Notes: generated from the sequence alone by a model not told the origin. A DNA stretch of 49,240 nt from an uncultured Bacteroidales bacterium (GCA_902772455.1 CACYAW010000007.1:1-49240), one strand, 5' to 3'; shown: positions 1 through 8,917, counted from the first letter of the stretch. Numbers and translations: made by a program.

Positions 1-1
1 C

Positions 2-238
2 GGCCGCGAGAGCGAAAGCAAACGCCTCGGCGTGAAGATTTTTGGTGGTCAGTTTGCCAAGGCCGGTAACATCATCCGCCGTCAGCGCGGTACCCAGCAC
101 CGTCCTGGCAAGAACGTTGGCATGGGCAAGGACCACACCCTCTATGCTCTGGTTGACGGCACTGTAGAGTTCCAGCACCGCGCTGGTCACACCTACATCA
201 ACGTGATCCAGGACACTCCCAAGGAGGAACAGAACTAA
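2..238 (+). CDS. rpmA: 50S ribosomal protein L27 (partial, 5' end missing)
   Basis: The reading frame is open from the first bases of the window and ends with TAA. It reads [17 protein letters not shown] followed by the L27 signature [21 protein letters not shown] and the ending [14 protein letters not shown]27 sits at the peptidyl-transferase centre of the large ribosomal subunit. About 78 residues are present, so only the first 10 or so are missing outside the window. An internal GTG at 32 is not the true start, because conserved residues precede it. L21 (rplU) normally lies just upstream and would be off the edge. An intrinsic terminator follows directly, so the operon ends here. Confidence 0.97.
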   Translation, partial: GRESESKRLGVKIFGGQFAKAGNIIRRQRGTQHRPGKNVGMGKDHTLYALVDGTVEFQHRAGHTYINVIQDTPKEEQN

Positions 239-269
239 AAAAGGAATTTAATCCCAACCCTAAGGGACG

Positions 270-307
270 GGGTGAGCGCCACGATGTGGTGTTCACCCTC
301 GTTTTTT
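270..307 (+). terminator. Intrinsic terminator after rpmA
   Basis: A 13-bp stem (270-282 with 286-298, only G-T wobbles, loop GAT) begins GGGTGAGCGCCAC and is followed by a TTTTTT tract at 302-307. It lies 31 bases after the rpmA stop. Confidence 0.93.
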
Positions 308-319
308 GGGTATCAACTC

Positions 320-350
320 TTGATAGTTCAAATAATAATGTATATCTTTG
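320..350 (+). promoter_or_regulatory. Bacteroidetes-type promoter for the secreted protein at 431
   Basis: TTG at 320-322 and TATCTTTG at 343-350 are separated by 20 bases, matching the -33/-7 consensus of the primary Bacteroidetes sigma factor. The predicted transcript start lies about 75 bases before the ATG at 431. Confidence 0.7.
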
Positions 351-430
351 CCTACGCAAAACCATAGATATCAGTCCTCAACAGGCAAATACATTTTCCC
401 TAAATATCAACCTATAAAACTTAATTCAAG

Positions 431-1588
431 ATGAAAGCAAGAACTATCAAGACATTACTGGTTGCAGCCATCACTCTGGCTGCGATGAGCGTGCCTTCTA
501 CGGCTAATGCCCAGTTGGGCGGCCTGGTCAACAAGGCCAAGAAGAAAGCCGAGCAGGTCGTTGAGAAGAAGAAAGAGGATGTCAAGAAAGACGCCAAGAA
601 GGCCAAAGACGATGCCAAAATGCAGGCCCTTGAAACCCAACGTCCTCCCCTGCCCTGGGTCATGGACCCGAACGGCACGTACAACGGCATCGGCATGGAG
701 GAGTTTGTGGATCGCATGGTCGAGATGGACATCACCGAGGACGGGTTGAAAGAACTCAGGAGCCAGTTGGATGCCCGTTTCAAGCACAACCACGTGCTCG
801 ACAAGATCAACTCCGGACCAGATTATGACGTAAAACTCTGGGAAAGTATCCAGAAAGAGAATGAACGCTATTGGCAATTCTATGACAAAATCAGTTCCTG
901 GACCCTCGTCTTGATCAACAGCACGAAAGTCACTGAAGATGCTAATGGCGCTGTGAGCGTTTCAACCAAAGGGAGCCTGATGACGGCGAACAAGTACCGT
1001 GCAAAAGGTTCGGCTCAAGGCATCACTCTAGTGAGTCGTAATGGGAAATATGTCTTCGCCACCCTCGGGGGACAAGGTTCCTTCCTGAACGCTGCGGACC
1101 TGGAAGGTGCCAAGAAATGTGCCAAGCAGATGCACCTGTTCCAAATTTTCACCAAGAACACCCCTCAATTATGGGACGAACTCGGCGAGAAGTACAGTAA
1201 TACTCAAAAATACATGTACTATAATCAGAATGTATATGCCAATGCAGCAGATCAAGCCATCGCGAATAACACGCCCGAGAATATCGACTACAAGCCCATG
1301 CCCAAGGCCGGCTCGATGCACGCCAAGTTCAAAGCCGAGGCTCTTGCCATCGCCAAGGCCGACGACCCCAATGTCCTTGACGTCATCATCACCAGCAACG
1401 ACTGGGATGTCGTGATGAAGGGTATCGTGCCCGAGCGCCGCAACATCTACGGCTACATCGTCACCAAGGACGAACTCGGCAAGAAATGCTCAGAACGCGT
1501 GTGGACCCAGAAGTATCAGGGCAACAACAACTACGGCAAACTGAAAGCCGGAGGCGTGGGCGTCTCGAGCGACTTCTACGTTAAATAA
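431..1588 (+). CDS. Secreted protein of unknown function, 385 aa
   Basis: The N-terminus MKARTIKTLLVAAITLAAMS followed by VPSTANAQ is a clear signal peptide with a likely cleavage site after ANA. Residues 28-65 are extremely rich in Lys, Glu, Asp and Ala (repeated KKKAEQ, KKKED, KKDAKK) and should form a charged helix. The remaining part is mixed alpha/beta with many aromatic residues and no family I recognise. The gene has its own promoter and stands alone between the rpmA terminator and a bidirectional terminator at 1630, so it is probably monocistronic. A periplasmic or surface location is inferred from the signal peptide; the function is unknown. Confidence 0.85.
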   Translation: MKARTIKTLLVAAITLAAMSVPSTANAQLGGLVNKAKKKAEQVVEKKKEDVKKDAKKAKDDAKMQALETQRPPLPWVMDPNGTYNGIGMEEFVDRMVEMDITEDGLKELRSQLDARFKHNHVLDKINSGPDYDVKLWESIQKENERYWQFYDKISSWTLVLINSTKVTEDANGAVSVSTKGSLMTANKYRAKGSAQGITLVSRNGKYVFATLGGQGSFLNAADLEGAKKCAKQMHLFQIFTKNTPQLWDELGEKYSNTQKYMYYNQNVYANAADQAIANNTPENIDYKPMPKAGSMHAKFKAEALAIAKADDPNVLDVIITSNDWDVVMKGIVPERRNIYGYIVTKDELGKKCSERVWTQKYQGNNNYGKLKAGGVGVSSDFYVK

Positions 1589-1629
1589 GAGAGAAGAGAT
1601 TCTATAGGGGCTATAGACAATCAACTAAT

Positions 1630-1676
1630 AAAACAAGGGGCTATAGGGATATGATTCCTCTATAGCCTCTTGTTTT
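1630..1676. terminator. Bidirectional terminator between convergent genes
   Basis: A long inverted repeat has arms at 1630-1649 and 1656-1676, flanked by A-rich sequence on one side and T-rich on the other, so it can end transcripts from both directions. The 3' arm reaches the stop codon of the minus-strand gene at 1675. Confidence 0.85.
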
Positions 1677-2112
1677 AGTATTCCTCGGCCTCGACGTCGA
1701 TGATGCGGGGGCCATCGGGGGCGACATTGGTGCCGCTCGGGCGGCTGTTCTGCTGCGCTCCGAACCACTGATCGACACGGGCTCGCGCCTTGGCCTTGAT
1801 GTCGGGGGTGATGTACTTCCTCAGCGAGAAGACCGCCCAGGCCAGGGCCAGAATGTCGTCGGTAAAGCCGAGTCCCAAGATGGCATCGGGGATGAAATCC
1901 AGCGGCAAGATGAAGTAGCCCAAGGCACCAAACACCTTGATCTTGAGGCTTGTCGGCACAGCGGGGTCGCGAGCGACGTAATAGAGCACAAGCACATGGT
2001 AAACCGCCTTGCGGCCCACCTTGCCAGCCACCTTCTTCAACTTGCGCCACAGGGCCGACTCGTTGAAGTGGGAGGCATAGCCATCGAAAGCAAAAGTTCT
2101 AGCGTTAGTCAT
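1675..2112 (-). CDS. DUF1232 (YkvA-like) membrane protein, 145 aa
   Basis: The start is placed at MTNARTFAFDG, at 2112. A longer open frame upstream runs through the end of the neighbouring gldE-like gene in another frame and looks like its shadow. The segment SLKIKVFGALGYFILPLDFIPDAILGLGFTDDI is the DUF1232 signature: a membrane hairpin with the conserved LPxDxIPD motif. A second hydrophobic stretch (ILALAWAVFSL) follows, then an acidic tail ending VEAEEY. The family is a widespread small inner-membrane protein of unknown role. It lies 58 bases downstream of the gldE-like gene and is probably cotranscribed with it. Confidence 0.85.
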   Translation of the reverse strand: MTNARTFAFDGYASHFNESALWRKLKKVAGKVGRKAVYHVLVLYYVARDPAVPTSLKIKVFGALGYFILPLDFIPDAILGLGFTDDILALAWAVFSLRKYITPDIKAKARARVDQWFGAQQNSRPSGTNVAPDGPRIIDVEAEEY

Positions 2113-2170
2113 TGGAAACATCACTATAATGGTTTGTACTGCAACCATCATAGCAAAAGCCGTGCCAACT

Positions 2171-3523
2171 TCACTTGCCGGCCGTCTCGGCGGCATCCTT
2201 GACTGTGATTTTGATTTTGGCGATGCGGTGCTTAATGACCTTGACAACGGTAAAGGTGAAGCGCTCGTAGTTGACGACCTCTTTCTCCTTGAGGAAATCG
2301 CCCTTGAGGTCGAGCAGGAAGCCGGCAATGGTCTCGGCCTCCTCGGCATGCTCGCCGAGTTCCTCCTCGTCGATGTCGAGGGTGCGGGCAAAGTCGCTCA
2401 GCAACGTCTTGCCGTCAAATATCCAGGTATCCTTGCTGATGCGGTTATAGAATTTCTCCTCGGTGTCATACTCGTCGTTGATTTCGCCGACGATTTCCTC
2501 GAGCACGTCCTCGAGGGTGGCAATGCCCTGGGTGCAGCCATACTCATCGACGATGATGGCCATGTGCATCTTCTTGCGGCGGAAGTCCTCGAGCAGGTCG
2601 TCGAGCATGCGTGTCTCGGGCACGAAATAGGCGGGGCGCATGAGTGTCTGCCACTTGAAGGTGTTGTCCCTGTTGCCGATATAGGGCAGCAGATCCTTGG
2701 CATAGAGGATACCCTTGATGTTGTCGGGGGTCTCCTCGTAGACGGGCATGCGCGAGTAGCCGGTCTCGATGACCTTGCGGACGACCTCGTCGAAGTCGTC
2801 GTCCTGGTCGATGTCGACAACGTCGACACGGGGGCGCATGATGTCGCTGACGGTCTTGTCGCCGAACGAGAGGATGCCCTCGAGCAGTTCCTTCTCGTCG
2901 GGGTTCTTGACCTCGCTCACCTCGAGGGCGCGCGTGAGGTCATCGACCGAGAGTTCCTCGGTCTGCGAAGGCACGACCTTGTTGACCAGGCTCGTGCTGC
3001 GCACCAGCAAAGCGGTGAGCGGCGAGAATATCTTGACGGCGGCCTTGAGCGGTGCCGAGGCCATCGCAGCGAACTTCAGGCTGAAATTGGTGGCATACAG
3101 TTTGGGAATCACCTCGCCGAAGAGCAGGATGAGGAAGGTGAGAATGATGGTCTGGACGATGAAGTTCAGCACCGTGCTATGAAACGTGAATATCTGATTC
3201 ATTGCGAAGTTCAACACGATGGCAATCATGATGTTGACCAGGTTGTTGCCCACCAGGATGGTGGCCAGCAACTTCTCGGGCTTGGCCAGCAGTTCCTTCA
3301 CGCGTTCACGCCGGTGTGTGTCCTCGATGTTGTCGATGTCATCGGGGCGCAACGAGAAATAGGCAATCTCGCTGCCCGAATTAAATGCCGACAGGAAAAG
3401 TCCCAATACGGCGACAATGATGGCTATGATGCTGCCCAATGTGGGCGTGTTGAAAGTGACAAGCGGCTGGGGGCTTGCTAAACAGAGTACCGATAACAGG
3501 CACGATAACGGGTCAGGGTCCAA
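2171..3523 (-). CDS. gldE: GldE-like CNNM/CBS/CorC-HlyC protein, 450 aa
   Basis: The order is an N-terminal DUF21/CNNM membrane domain (about residues 25-200; SGSEIAYFSL, GNNLVNIMIA, FGEVIPKLYA), a CBS pair (about 210-340; GYSRMPVYEE, MAIIVDEYG, ATLEDVLEEIVGEI) and a C-terminal CorC_HlyC domain (about 360-445). This is the architecture of the gliding-motility-associated protein GldE and related CNNM proteins, which Bacteroidetes keep even when non-motile. It may help ion handling or envelope function. The start codon is TTG; no ATG lies nearby in frame, and the promoter at 3553-3583 would start the transcript just upstream. A gldD-type lipoprotein gene, often adjacent in Flavobacteriia, is not seen here. 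Confidence 0.85.
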   Translation of the reverse strand: MDPDPLSCLLSVLCLASPQPLVTFNTPTLGSIIAIIVAVLGLFLSAFNSGSEIAYFSLRPDDIDNIEDTHRRERVKELLAKPEKLLATILVGNNLVNIMIAIVLNFAMNQIFTFHSTVLNFIVQTIILTFLILLFGEVIPKLYATNFSLKFAAMASAPLKAAVKIFSPLTALLVRSTSLVNKVVPSQTEELSVDDLTRALEVSEVKNPDEKELLEGILSFGDKTVSDIMRPRVDVVDIDQDDDFDEVVRKVIETGYSRMPVYEETPDNIKGILYAKDLLPYIGNRDNTFKWQTLMRPAYFVPETRMLDDLLEDFRRKKMHMAIIVDEYGCTQGIATLEDVLEEIVGEINDEYDTEEKFYNRISKDTWIFDGKTLLSDFARTLDIDEEELGEHAEEAETIAGFLLDLKGDFLKEKEVVNYERFTFTVVKVIKHRIAKIKITVKDAAETAGK

Positions 3524-3552
3524 AATTGATGTTGTATTGTTGAATAATGCGA

Positions 3553-3583
3553 CAAAGGTAGTGCATTTTTAATGAATGCACAA
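3553..3583 (-). promoter_or_regulatory. Promoter for the gldE-like gene
   Basis: On the minus strand, TACCTTTG (3560-3553) is preceded after 20 bases by TTG (3583-3581). The predicted transcript start is about 20-25 bases before the TTG start codon, which supports that start. Confidence 0.7.
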
Positions 3584-3626
3584 TACTTTGAGCCTTATGT
3601 TTTTGATATTAACAATGATGTCCCCG

Positions 3627-4523
3627 TTACTGCATGGGCTCGACCGTGTAGCCGCGGTCACGCAGCAGTTGCAGCACGCCCTGCGGTCCGGGCAGGTGGC
3701 CAGCACCAACGCACACCAGGCAGGCACGCTCGGGCATCATCTCGACGAGTTTGGGCACCCATGCACGGTTGCGCTCATAGAGCAGCGCATCAAGAGCCTC
3801 GTCCTTGTCCTCGCCCTCGGTGCTCTCGGTAATCACCGTCAAGATGCGGTCGAGGTTCTGGGTCGCATAGGCCTCGCTGAGGGCTACCGACTGCTCGAGG
3901 AATTTATCGTCCTGCTTGCAAGCCTCGAGCAAACCCTCGGCCTGCTCGGTCAGCGGCGTATTGAACAGCAGGTCGATCTGCTCCTGCAGGGTCTCCAGGC
4001 CTGCCGACGGCTTTCCAAGGGCATTGGCGCGCTCCTGCACGGCCACGTCGATGAGGTTGTTGGCATCGAAGTTGGGGAAATACTTGAGGGCCTGCATGGC
4101 CTGCAGTTGGGTGCTGATGGCGTTAGGCTTCAGCATCTTCATCTGGCTGAGTTTCACGCCCATGGCACCGAAATACTTATCGAATACCTGCTCCACGATG
4201 GCATATTCCTCGGGGGTGAAGAGTTTGTCGAGCGTGCTGTCGAGCGGTGCCACCATGTGCTTAGCCATGCGCATCTGTGCTTCCTGGCCCATCAGGCTGT
4301 CTTTCTCAATCTCGCCCACGACGATGTCGCAGCCCTCGAGGGCAATGTCCATTCCGGCGATTTCGTCAATCATCGAAGCGGGAGCCATGTGGTGGGTTCC
4401 CATAATGTAACTGGGCCTTGCCAAGCCGTTGCCACTCACTTTCCACAACAGTTGAGCCTGAGCCGCGACGGCAAGCAGACACAGAGCCAAAATCAGCGAG
4501 AATCTTTTCATAGTCATTTTCAT
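3627..4523 (-). CDS. TraB/GumN family protein, 298 aa
   Basis: A signal peptide (KRFSLILALCLLAVAAQAQ) is followed by LLWKVSGNGLARPSYIMGTHH, the typical N-terminal motif of the TraB/GumN (PF01963) family, and the C-terminal partner motif CVGAGHLPGPQGVLQLLRDRGY. These GxxH and GxGHLxG motifs are the proposed metal/catalytic elements of the Tiki-like metalloprotease fold, but bacterial members are mostly uncharacterised. The length fits the family. Export to the periplasm or outer membrane is inferred. In-frame ATGs at 4523, 4517 and 4511 are all possible starts; the shortest gives a more standard signal peptide. The gene starts about 100 bases from gldE and has its own -7 element. Confidence 0.88.
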   Translation of the reverse strand: MKMTMKRFSLILALCLLAVAAQAQLLWKVSGNGLARPSYIMGTHHMAPASMIDEIAGMDIALEGCDIVVGEIEKDSLMGQEAQMRMAKHMVAPLDSTLDKLFTPEEYAIVEQVFDKYFGAMGVKLSQMKMLKPNAISTQLQAMQALKYFPNFDANNLIDVAVQERANALGKPSAGLETLQEQIDLLFNTPLTEQAEGLLEACKQDDKFLEQSVALSEAYATQNLDRILTVITESTEGEDKDEALDALLYERNRAWVPKLVEMMPERACLVCVGAGHLPGPQGVLQLLRDRGYTVEPMQ

Positions 4524-4544
4524 TTTTTGGATTTAACGAATGAA

Positions 4545-4552
4545 CAAAGTTA
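4545..4552 (-). promoter_or_regulatory. -7 element for the TraB/GumN gene
   Basis: TAACTTTG on the minus strand lies 21 bases before the start codon at 4523. No good -33 element is seen at the expected distance. Confidence 0.4.
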
Positions 4553-4649
4553 ATCAATATCTACCAAAAAGAGGGCATCGGGAGGCGATTTTTGCCCAAA
4601 ATCCCATAAAATGATGATAAAAACAGGTAAAAATGCCTCATTGTAGTGA

Positions 4650-4680
4650 TTGTGGGTCCCGTGAGGCGGTGGTAATTTTG
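4650..4680 (+). promoter_or_regulatory. Orphan Bacteroidetes-type promoter
   Basis: TTG, 20 bases, TAATTTTG. It points into the short gap that ends at the terminator at 4760-4792. Confidence 0.5.
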
Positions 4681-4759
4681 CAGTGTGAAAAAGTGAATTA
4701 GTTATTAGTTGAATAATACAAGTCATCAAGCAAACAAGATTAAGTAAACAGATAAAAAT

Positions 4760-4792
4760 GCCGCACCGATGTGATATCGATGCGGCTTTTTT
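4760..4792. terminator. Bidirectional terminator after the C69 dipeptidase gene
   Basis: An 11-bp stem with one mismatch (4760-4770 with 4776-4786, loop GTGAT) is followed by TTTTTT on the plus strand and by ATTTTTATC on the minus strand. It lies 30 bases downstream of the dipeptidase stop at 4823. Confidence 0.88.
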
Positions 4793-4822
4793 AGTTGCGG
4801 ATGATTGTTCAACGCCAAGTGT

Positions 4823-6502
4823 TTACCACTCGGGCTCCTCGACTTTGAGCCTGTCGCCGCCGTTGGGGCCCTTGACAATCATGTCGTAATACTCCTGGTT
4901 GTAACCGGCAAAGGTGGGCGAAGCGGGCGTTCCGTACTCGTTGCGCTCAAACTTGCCGTCCTTCTCCTTCTTGATGTTACCGTCGAGATACTTGACAAAG
5001 AGGTACTCGCCCAGTTTCCTGTAACGTGCGGTAGCGTCCTGTCCGGCGTTGACCGAGTAGTTGGTCAGCAGGCGGACGGCAGCAGCGCGGTCGGTGGTGA
5101 GCAGCGACGTGGCCTCGGCCTCGATGACCGACTGTTTCTTGGCAAAGTTATCCTCGATTTCGCCCTGTACCTTGCGGATGTCGCCAATCATTTGTGAGTA
5201 GCGTGCATAGGCCTGGTTGGCCACCCAGTTGTTCACCCAGAAGGCGCAGTCCCAGTCGAGGGTGTACATGTCGGCCTTGCCCTGGCGGTAACTCTCGGGT
5301 ACCTGGGTGATGCAGCAGTACATGGGCACAAAGACGGCCGTGTTGGCATCATCGACGCCAAACCAGAAGCAACCGCCTACCTCGTCGGGCATCCACGAGC
5401 GCATCTGCGACACAAATACCCATCCGGTCTGCTGTGTGGCGATAGCACGTTCCTGGCTGTACTTCACGCCGTCGACCTCAAAGTCCATGGGGCGCCAACG
5501 GTAGGGCACGCCATAGGCGGTGGTGGCACCCGGATCGACGGTCATGTCGAACGGCGTTCCCTCGAAGTGGTCGCGCATCATGTTCTGCATATCGCGGACA
5601 CTGATCTTGCGGTCGGGCTTCACGTAGAGCGGCATCACGTCCTCATCGGCCCTGGTCTTGCCATAGATGAAGGGCAGGTATGCATCCATACCCTTGTGGA
5701 AGCGGTTGAAGTAACTCCACACGCGGGCGTCGCAGCCACGCAGCGCGCCGGCATCAAACTTCTGATAAACGGGTGCGAAGGCGAAGTCGGCATCCTTACC
5801 GCTGTAGAGGCCTTTCTTCTTGGCAAACGAGATGACGTCCTTGCTGTACATGACGTTCTTCTTGTCCTTCATGTCAAACTTCCAGATGCGGGGGTTGTTG
5901 GCGTGTCCGGCAATGCAGTCGTCGGGGATGCGCACGGCTACCCAAACGGCACCGAGTTCGTCCGGTCCCTTGCCGATCATGTCCATAATCCAAATCTCGT
6001 TGGGGTCACCAATCGAGAAGGACTCACCCTCGCTGGCATAGCCGTACTTGGCCACCAGTTCGGTCATCACCTTGATGGCCTCACGGGCGGTCTTGGAGCG
6101 CTGCAGGGCGATGTAGATGAGGCTGCCATAGTCGATGATGGACTTGCCATTGAGGTCCCAGAGTTCCTCACGGCCGCCCCAAGTGCTCTCGGCGATGGTC
6201 ACCTGGTGCTCGTTCATGTTGCCCACGACGGCATAGGTGTGGGGCACCTCGGGGATGGCACCCATGCGCTTGCCGCTGTCCCAGTCGATGATTTCGCGCA
6301 TAGCGCCTGCGGGATGGTCGGCAGCGGGCAGGTATTGCAAGTCACCGAAGAGGGTGTGGCTGTCGGCGGCATAGGTGATGATGGTCGAGCCGTCGGCACT
6401 GGCGTTCTTGCCCACCAGCAGGTTGGTGCACGCATCGGCAGCAGTCCATCCGGCGATGGCCAGCAGAACAGCCGATAACAGTTTGATTGAATAGTGCTTC
6501 AT
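4823..6502 (-). CDS. C69-family dipeptidase, 559 aa
   Basis: The signal peptide MKHYSIKLLSAVLLAIAGWT is followed by AADACTNLLVGKNASADGS. Family C69 (PepD-type) enzymes are Ntn-hydrolases whose nucleophile is the Cys exposed by processing; here this is Cys25. Other family landmarks are DSHTLFGDLQYLPA, ESTWGGREEL and SIGDPNEIWIMDMIG. The full length matches family members of about 540-580 residues. The enzyme would cleave dipeptides in the periplasm or at the surface. A plain terminator follows. The gene upstream ends 50 bases before the start, with no convincing promoter in the gap, so it may be last in a minus-strand run. Confidence 0.92.
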   Translation of the reverse strand: MKHYSIKLLSAVLLAIAGWTAADACTNLLVGKNASADGSTIITYAADSHTLFGDLQYLPAADHPAGAMREIIDWDSGKRMGAIPEVPHTYAVVGNMNEHQVTIAESTWGGREELWDLNGKSIIDYGSLIYIALQRSKTAREAIKVMTELVAKYGYASEGESFSIGDPNEIWIMDMIGKGPDELGAVWVAVRIPDDCIAGHANNPRIWKFDMKDKKNVMYSKDVISFAKKKGLYSGKDADFAFAPVYQKFDAGALRGCDARVWSYFNRFHKGMDAYLPFIYGKTRADEDVMPLYVKPDRKISVRDMQNMMRDHFEGTPFDMTVDPGATTAYGVPYRWRPMDFEVDGVKYSQERAIATQQTGWVFVSQMRSWMPDEVGGCFWFGVDDANTAVFVPMYCCITQVPESYRQGKADMYTLDWDCAFWVNNWVANQAYARYSQMIGDIRKVQGEIEDNFAKKQSVIEAEATSLLTTDRAAAVRLLTNYSVNAGQDATARYRKLGEYLFVKYLDGNIKKEKDGKFERNEYGTPASPTFAGYNQEYYDMIVKGPNGGDRLKVEEPEW

Positions 6503-6551
6503 TTTTCTCTTGTTTTTGATTTAGTTATTGTGAATGGAATGATTATCAGTG

Positions 6552-7061
6552 TCAGTTGCCCACCGGGACGTCATAGCCCGTGAGCCGGTAGGATACCTTG
6601 AAGGGAGTCGCCTGTTTGCGCGGCTGAGGCCCAGCATAGTAGTAGAAGAGGCGCTGCACGTCAAAGGACTTGACCTCGACGAGTTTGGTCTCGCCGGGCT
6701 TGAGGCTGACCGGCACGGTGACCGAGCGCTGCGTGAGCAGTTCGCCGTTCATGGTCGTGTAACGCATCAGCAGCCTGACGGCACTCATGCGGTGACGGGT
6801 GTTGTTGGTGATGAAGAACGACTCCTTGCTGTCGCTTGCCCGCTTGGCGAAGCCCTTGATGGTCACGGCAGCGGGGTCGACCGTCATGAGGCTGTCAGGG
6901 AGCAGGCCGTCCACCGTGTCGAGGACAGCGACCGGCACCTCGGTGCTGCGCAGGTTCTTGCGCGTGGAGCGCACGCGAGCCCCCATATCCAAGGTGCCCG
7001 CAACGAGCAGCAACAGGAGGGCCAACAGTGTCAAAAGCAATTTGCTGCTACGTCTCATCAC
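6552..7061 (-). CDS. Membrane-anchored protein of unknown function, 169 aa
   Basis: One N-terminal hydrophobic helix (KLLLTLLALLLLLVAGTL) is followed by a soluble domain of about 140 residues. The segment KESFFITNNTRHRMSAVRLLMRY and LKPGETKLVEVKSFDVQRLF reads like a small beta-sandwich of the FxLYD/DUF-type Bacteroidales kind, but I cannot name the family. Its start overlaps the stop of the next upstream gene (ATGA at 7058-7061), so the two are translationally coupled. Confidence 0.75.
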   Translation of the reverse strand: MMRRSSKLLLTLLALLLLLVAGTLDMGARVRSTRKNLRSTEVPVAVLDTVDGLLPDSLMTVDPAAVTIKGFAKRASDSKESFFITNNTRHRMSAVRLLMRYTTMNGELLTQRSVTVPVSLKPGETKLVEVKSFDVQRLFYYYAGPQPRKQATPFKVSYRLTGYDVPVGN

Positions 7062-7657
7062 AGGTAACGAATGCGGTTAAACTTCTTGTTTCCAACACCT
7101 TCGGGATAGATTTTGCGGAATCCCACGGGCAGTCGCTCGCCCGTTTTTTCGGGAACGATGCTCACGGCATTGAACAGCGTCGGCAGGAACCGGGCGACGT
7201 TGAGCCTGACCTTGACCTTCCAGTGTGGCGGGTCGAAGGTGAGCGTTGTCGCCGCATCGTCGAGCGTGGCGACGCACTCCAGAGGCTTGATGAGCGTCAC
7301 GCGGTCGCGCTGGCTATAGAGCCACAACTGGTACTTGCTGTCGACGGCCGTGGCGGCGATATATCCGATGACCGTCCCCGGCATGACGTTGATGTCGGGG
7401 GACTCGAGCAAGATGATGCGATAGCCGATGTTGTGCTTGCCGTGATAACGCTCAATGCCCAAGGTCATCTCCTCGTTGGGATAGTACCAGATGCCCTCGA
7501 GCGGCTGCATGTCGGTCTCATCGAGACGCGCCCGCATCGAGTCCACGTCGAGTCCGTCGATGACGACCGACTTTTTGGGCACCACCCCACCCTTTGCCAG
7601 CGCCACCAGGGGCATCAGCAACAGCAGGGGGACGATGAGTGCGACATGGAGTTTCAT
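7058..7657 (-). CDS. Secreted protein of unknown function, 199 aa
   Basis: A signal peptide (MKLHVALIVPLLLLMPLVALA) is followed by a domain of about 175 residues with LEGIWYYPNEEMTLGIERY, which resembles the opening of small beta-barrel or lipocalin-like domains, though this is weak. The gene starts 12 bases after the DUF3078 gene ends and overlaps the next gene by 4 bases, so the three form one operon. The function is unknown. Confidence 0.75.
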   Translation of the reverse strand: MKLHVALIVPLLLLMPLVALAKGGVVPKKSVVIDGLDVDSMRARLDETDMQPLEGIWYYPNEEMTLGIERYHGKHNIGYRIILLESPDINVMPGTVIGYIAATAVDSKYQLWLYSQRDRVTLIKPLECVATLDDAATTLTFDPPHWKVKVRLNVARFLPTLFNAVSIVPEKTGERLPVGFRKIYPEGVGNKKFNRIRYL

Positions 7658-7669
7658 CGGCAGGGCTTA

Positions 7670-8917
7670 TCAGTTGACAGTGGCAAAGCGGTAGACGACA
7701 CCCAGGCTGAGAATCTCCTTGAACTGCCAGTAGTTCCAGTCGTCGTCGCGGGTCCTGGAGCGGTCAAACCTGAGATGGGTGTACAACTGCGTCGTCAGGT
7801 ACTTGCCGATCGACAGGTCGAGGGTGTTCTCCCAGTCGCCCTGGACATACTGGTAGTTGGTGAACATATAGAGCCTGGAGGTGAGCATCACATTGGGAGT
7901 GAAACGCCACAACCACTTGGCCTCGAAGTTGCTACCGAAACTGCTCTTGCAGTGGTGGCCGGCGTCGATGCCAAAGCGCGTGGGATCGATGTCGGTGATG
8001 TTGCGGCAGTACTTCAGGTTATAGGACAAGGGCGCGATGGCCAGGGTGAACATGCGGTCGTCGGCCTTCTTGTAGTTATAGGTCATACCAAGACCGAGGT
8101 TGAGTTCGGCCGGGGAGAGGAAGGCCGCCGTCATGGTGCGGGTATTGGTCTTGTAGTTGTTCATGAACTGCGTCGTGAACTGCAGCATGGCGCTGTAGTA
8201 CCAGTTCTTGACAGCCTTGTAACCCAACTGCGAGGTGAACAGGAAGTTATCCTCGTTGATGAGGTAGTTGCGGATGCTGTCGCCGTGGGTGGTGGCGACA
8301 CCGAGTTTGTAGGACAGCGCATTGTTGAACAGCCAGTTGGGGTGCATATCCTGATTGAGGTTGCAGTTCCAGTTGATGGACCCGAGCAGCGCCAGGTTGT
8401 TCTCACCGCCCTGGTACCAGTTGCCGCTGATATAGGCCTGGGTGAACTGCAGCGAGGCGTTGAACACGTGCAGCCAGTTGTGCAACTGCAAGGGGGGAGC
8501 ATCGGCAGGCGTGACGTCCTCGGGGGCGGTAATCTGCTGCGGCGCAATGGTGAGTTTGCCCTGGTGCGGGTCGCCGGGGATGACACCCTCGGGCGGCGCC
8601 TCGGGCAGGCGGTTGGCATTGTAGGCCACCAGTTGCGGATTGCCGATCATGGCCCTGTAGCGCACGTCATGGGCGCGTTCAGAGTTTTCCATTGCTTCCT
8701 GCAGCCACTCGTCGCCGGCGTCAAGGGCATAGAGTTTGCTGGCCGGAGCCGCGGGATGGGCGGCCTCGTCGGCTGCATAGTGGTCATAGACCAGCGGAGC
8801 ATAGAGCATATTGTTGCCCGGGGTGTTATCCGGGGCGTTATCATAGGACCAAGCCGCAGCAGGGATGGCGGCGGCGATGGCCAGACACGCGGTCAATATC
8901 AGTTTCTTTCTCATCAT
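7670..8917 (-). CDS. DUF3078 outer-membrane barrel protein, 415 aa
   Basis: After a signal peptide (KKLILTACLAIAAAIPAAAWS) and a low-complexity segment rich in Ala and Pro, the C-terminal 280 residues contain the DUF3078 pattern (FTQAYISGNWYQGGENNLALLGSIN in pieces, then alternating aromatic strands). It ends in LSLGVVYRFATVN, with a late aromatic (F) typical of outer-membrane barrels. DUF3078 proteins are Bacteroidetes-specific and of unknown transport role. The gene belongs to the minus-strand envelope run between yidC and the dipeptidase. Confidence 0.85.
   Translation of the reverse strand: MMRKKLILTACLAIAAAIPAAAWSYDNAPDNTPGNNMLYAPLVYDHYAADEAAHPAAPASKLYALDAGDEWLQEAMENSERAHDVRYRAMIGNPQLVAYNANRLPEAPPEGVIPGDPHQGKLTIAPQQITAPEDVTPADAPPLQLHNWLHVFNASLQFTQAYISGNWYQGGENNLALLGSINWNCNLNQDMHPNWLFNNALSYKLGVATTHGDSIRNYLINEDNFLFTSQLGYKAVKNWYYSAMLQFTTQFMNNYKTNTRTMTAAFLSPAELNLGLGMTYNYKKADDRMFTLAIAPLSYNLKYCRNITDIDPTRFGIDAGHHCKSSFGSNFEAKWLWRFTPNVMLTSRLYMFTNYQYVQGDWENTLDLSIGKYLTTQLYTHLRFDRSRTRDDDWNYWQFKEILSLGVVYRFATVN

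Larger units (their letters stand above)
4524..4822. other. 299-base gap with a plus-strand promoter and terminator but no gene
   Basis: TTG at 4650-4652, a 20-base spacer and TAATTTTG at 4673-4680 form a good plus-strand promoter. The next feature on that strand is the terminator at 4760-4792, so a transcript of roughly 105 bases would contain no meaningful open frame. This is a candidate small RNA or an orphan promoter (see findings). Confidence 0.45.
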
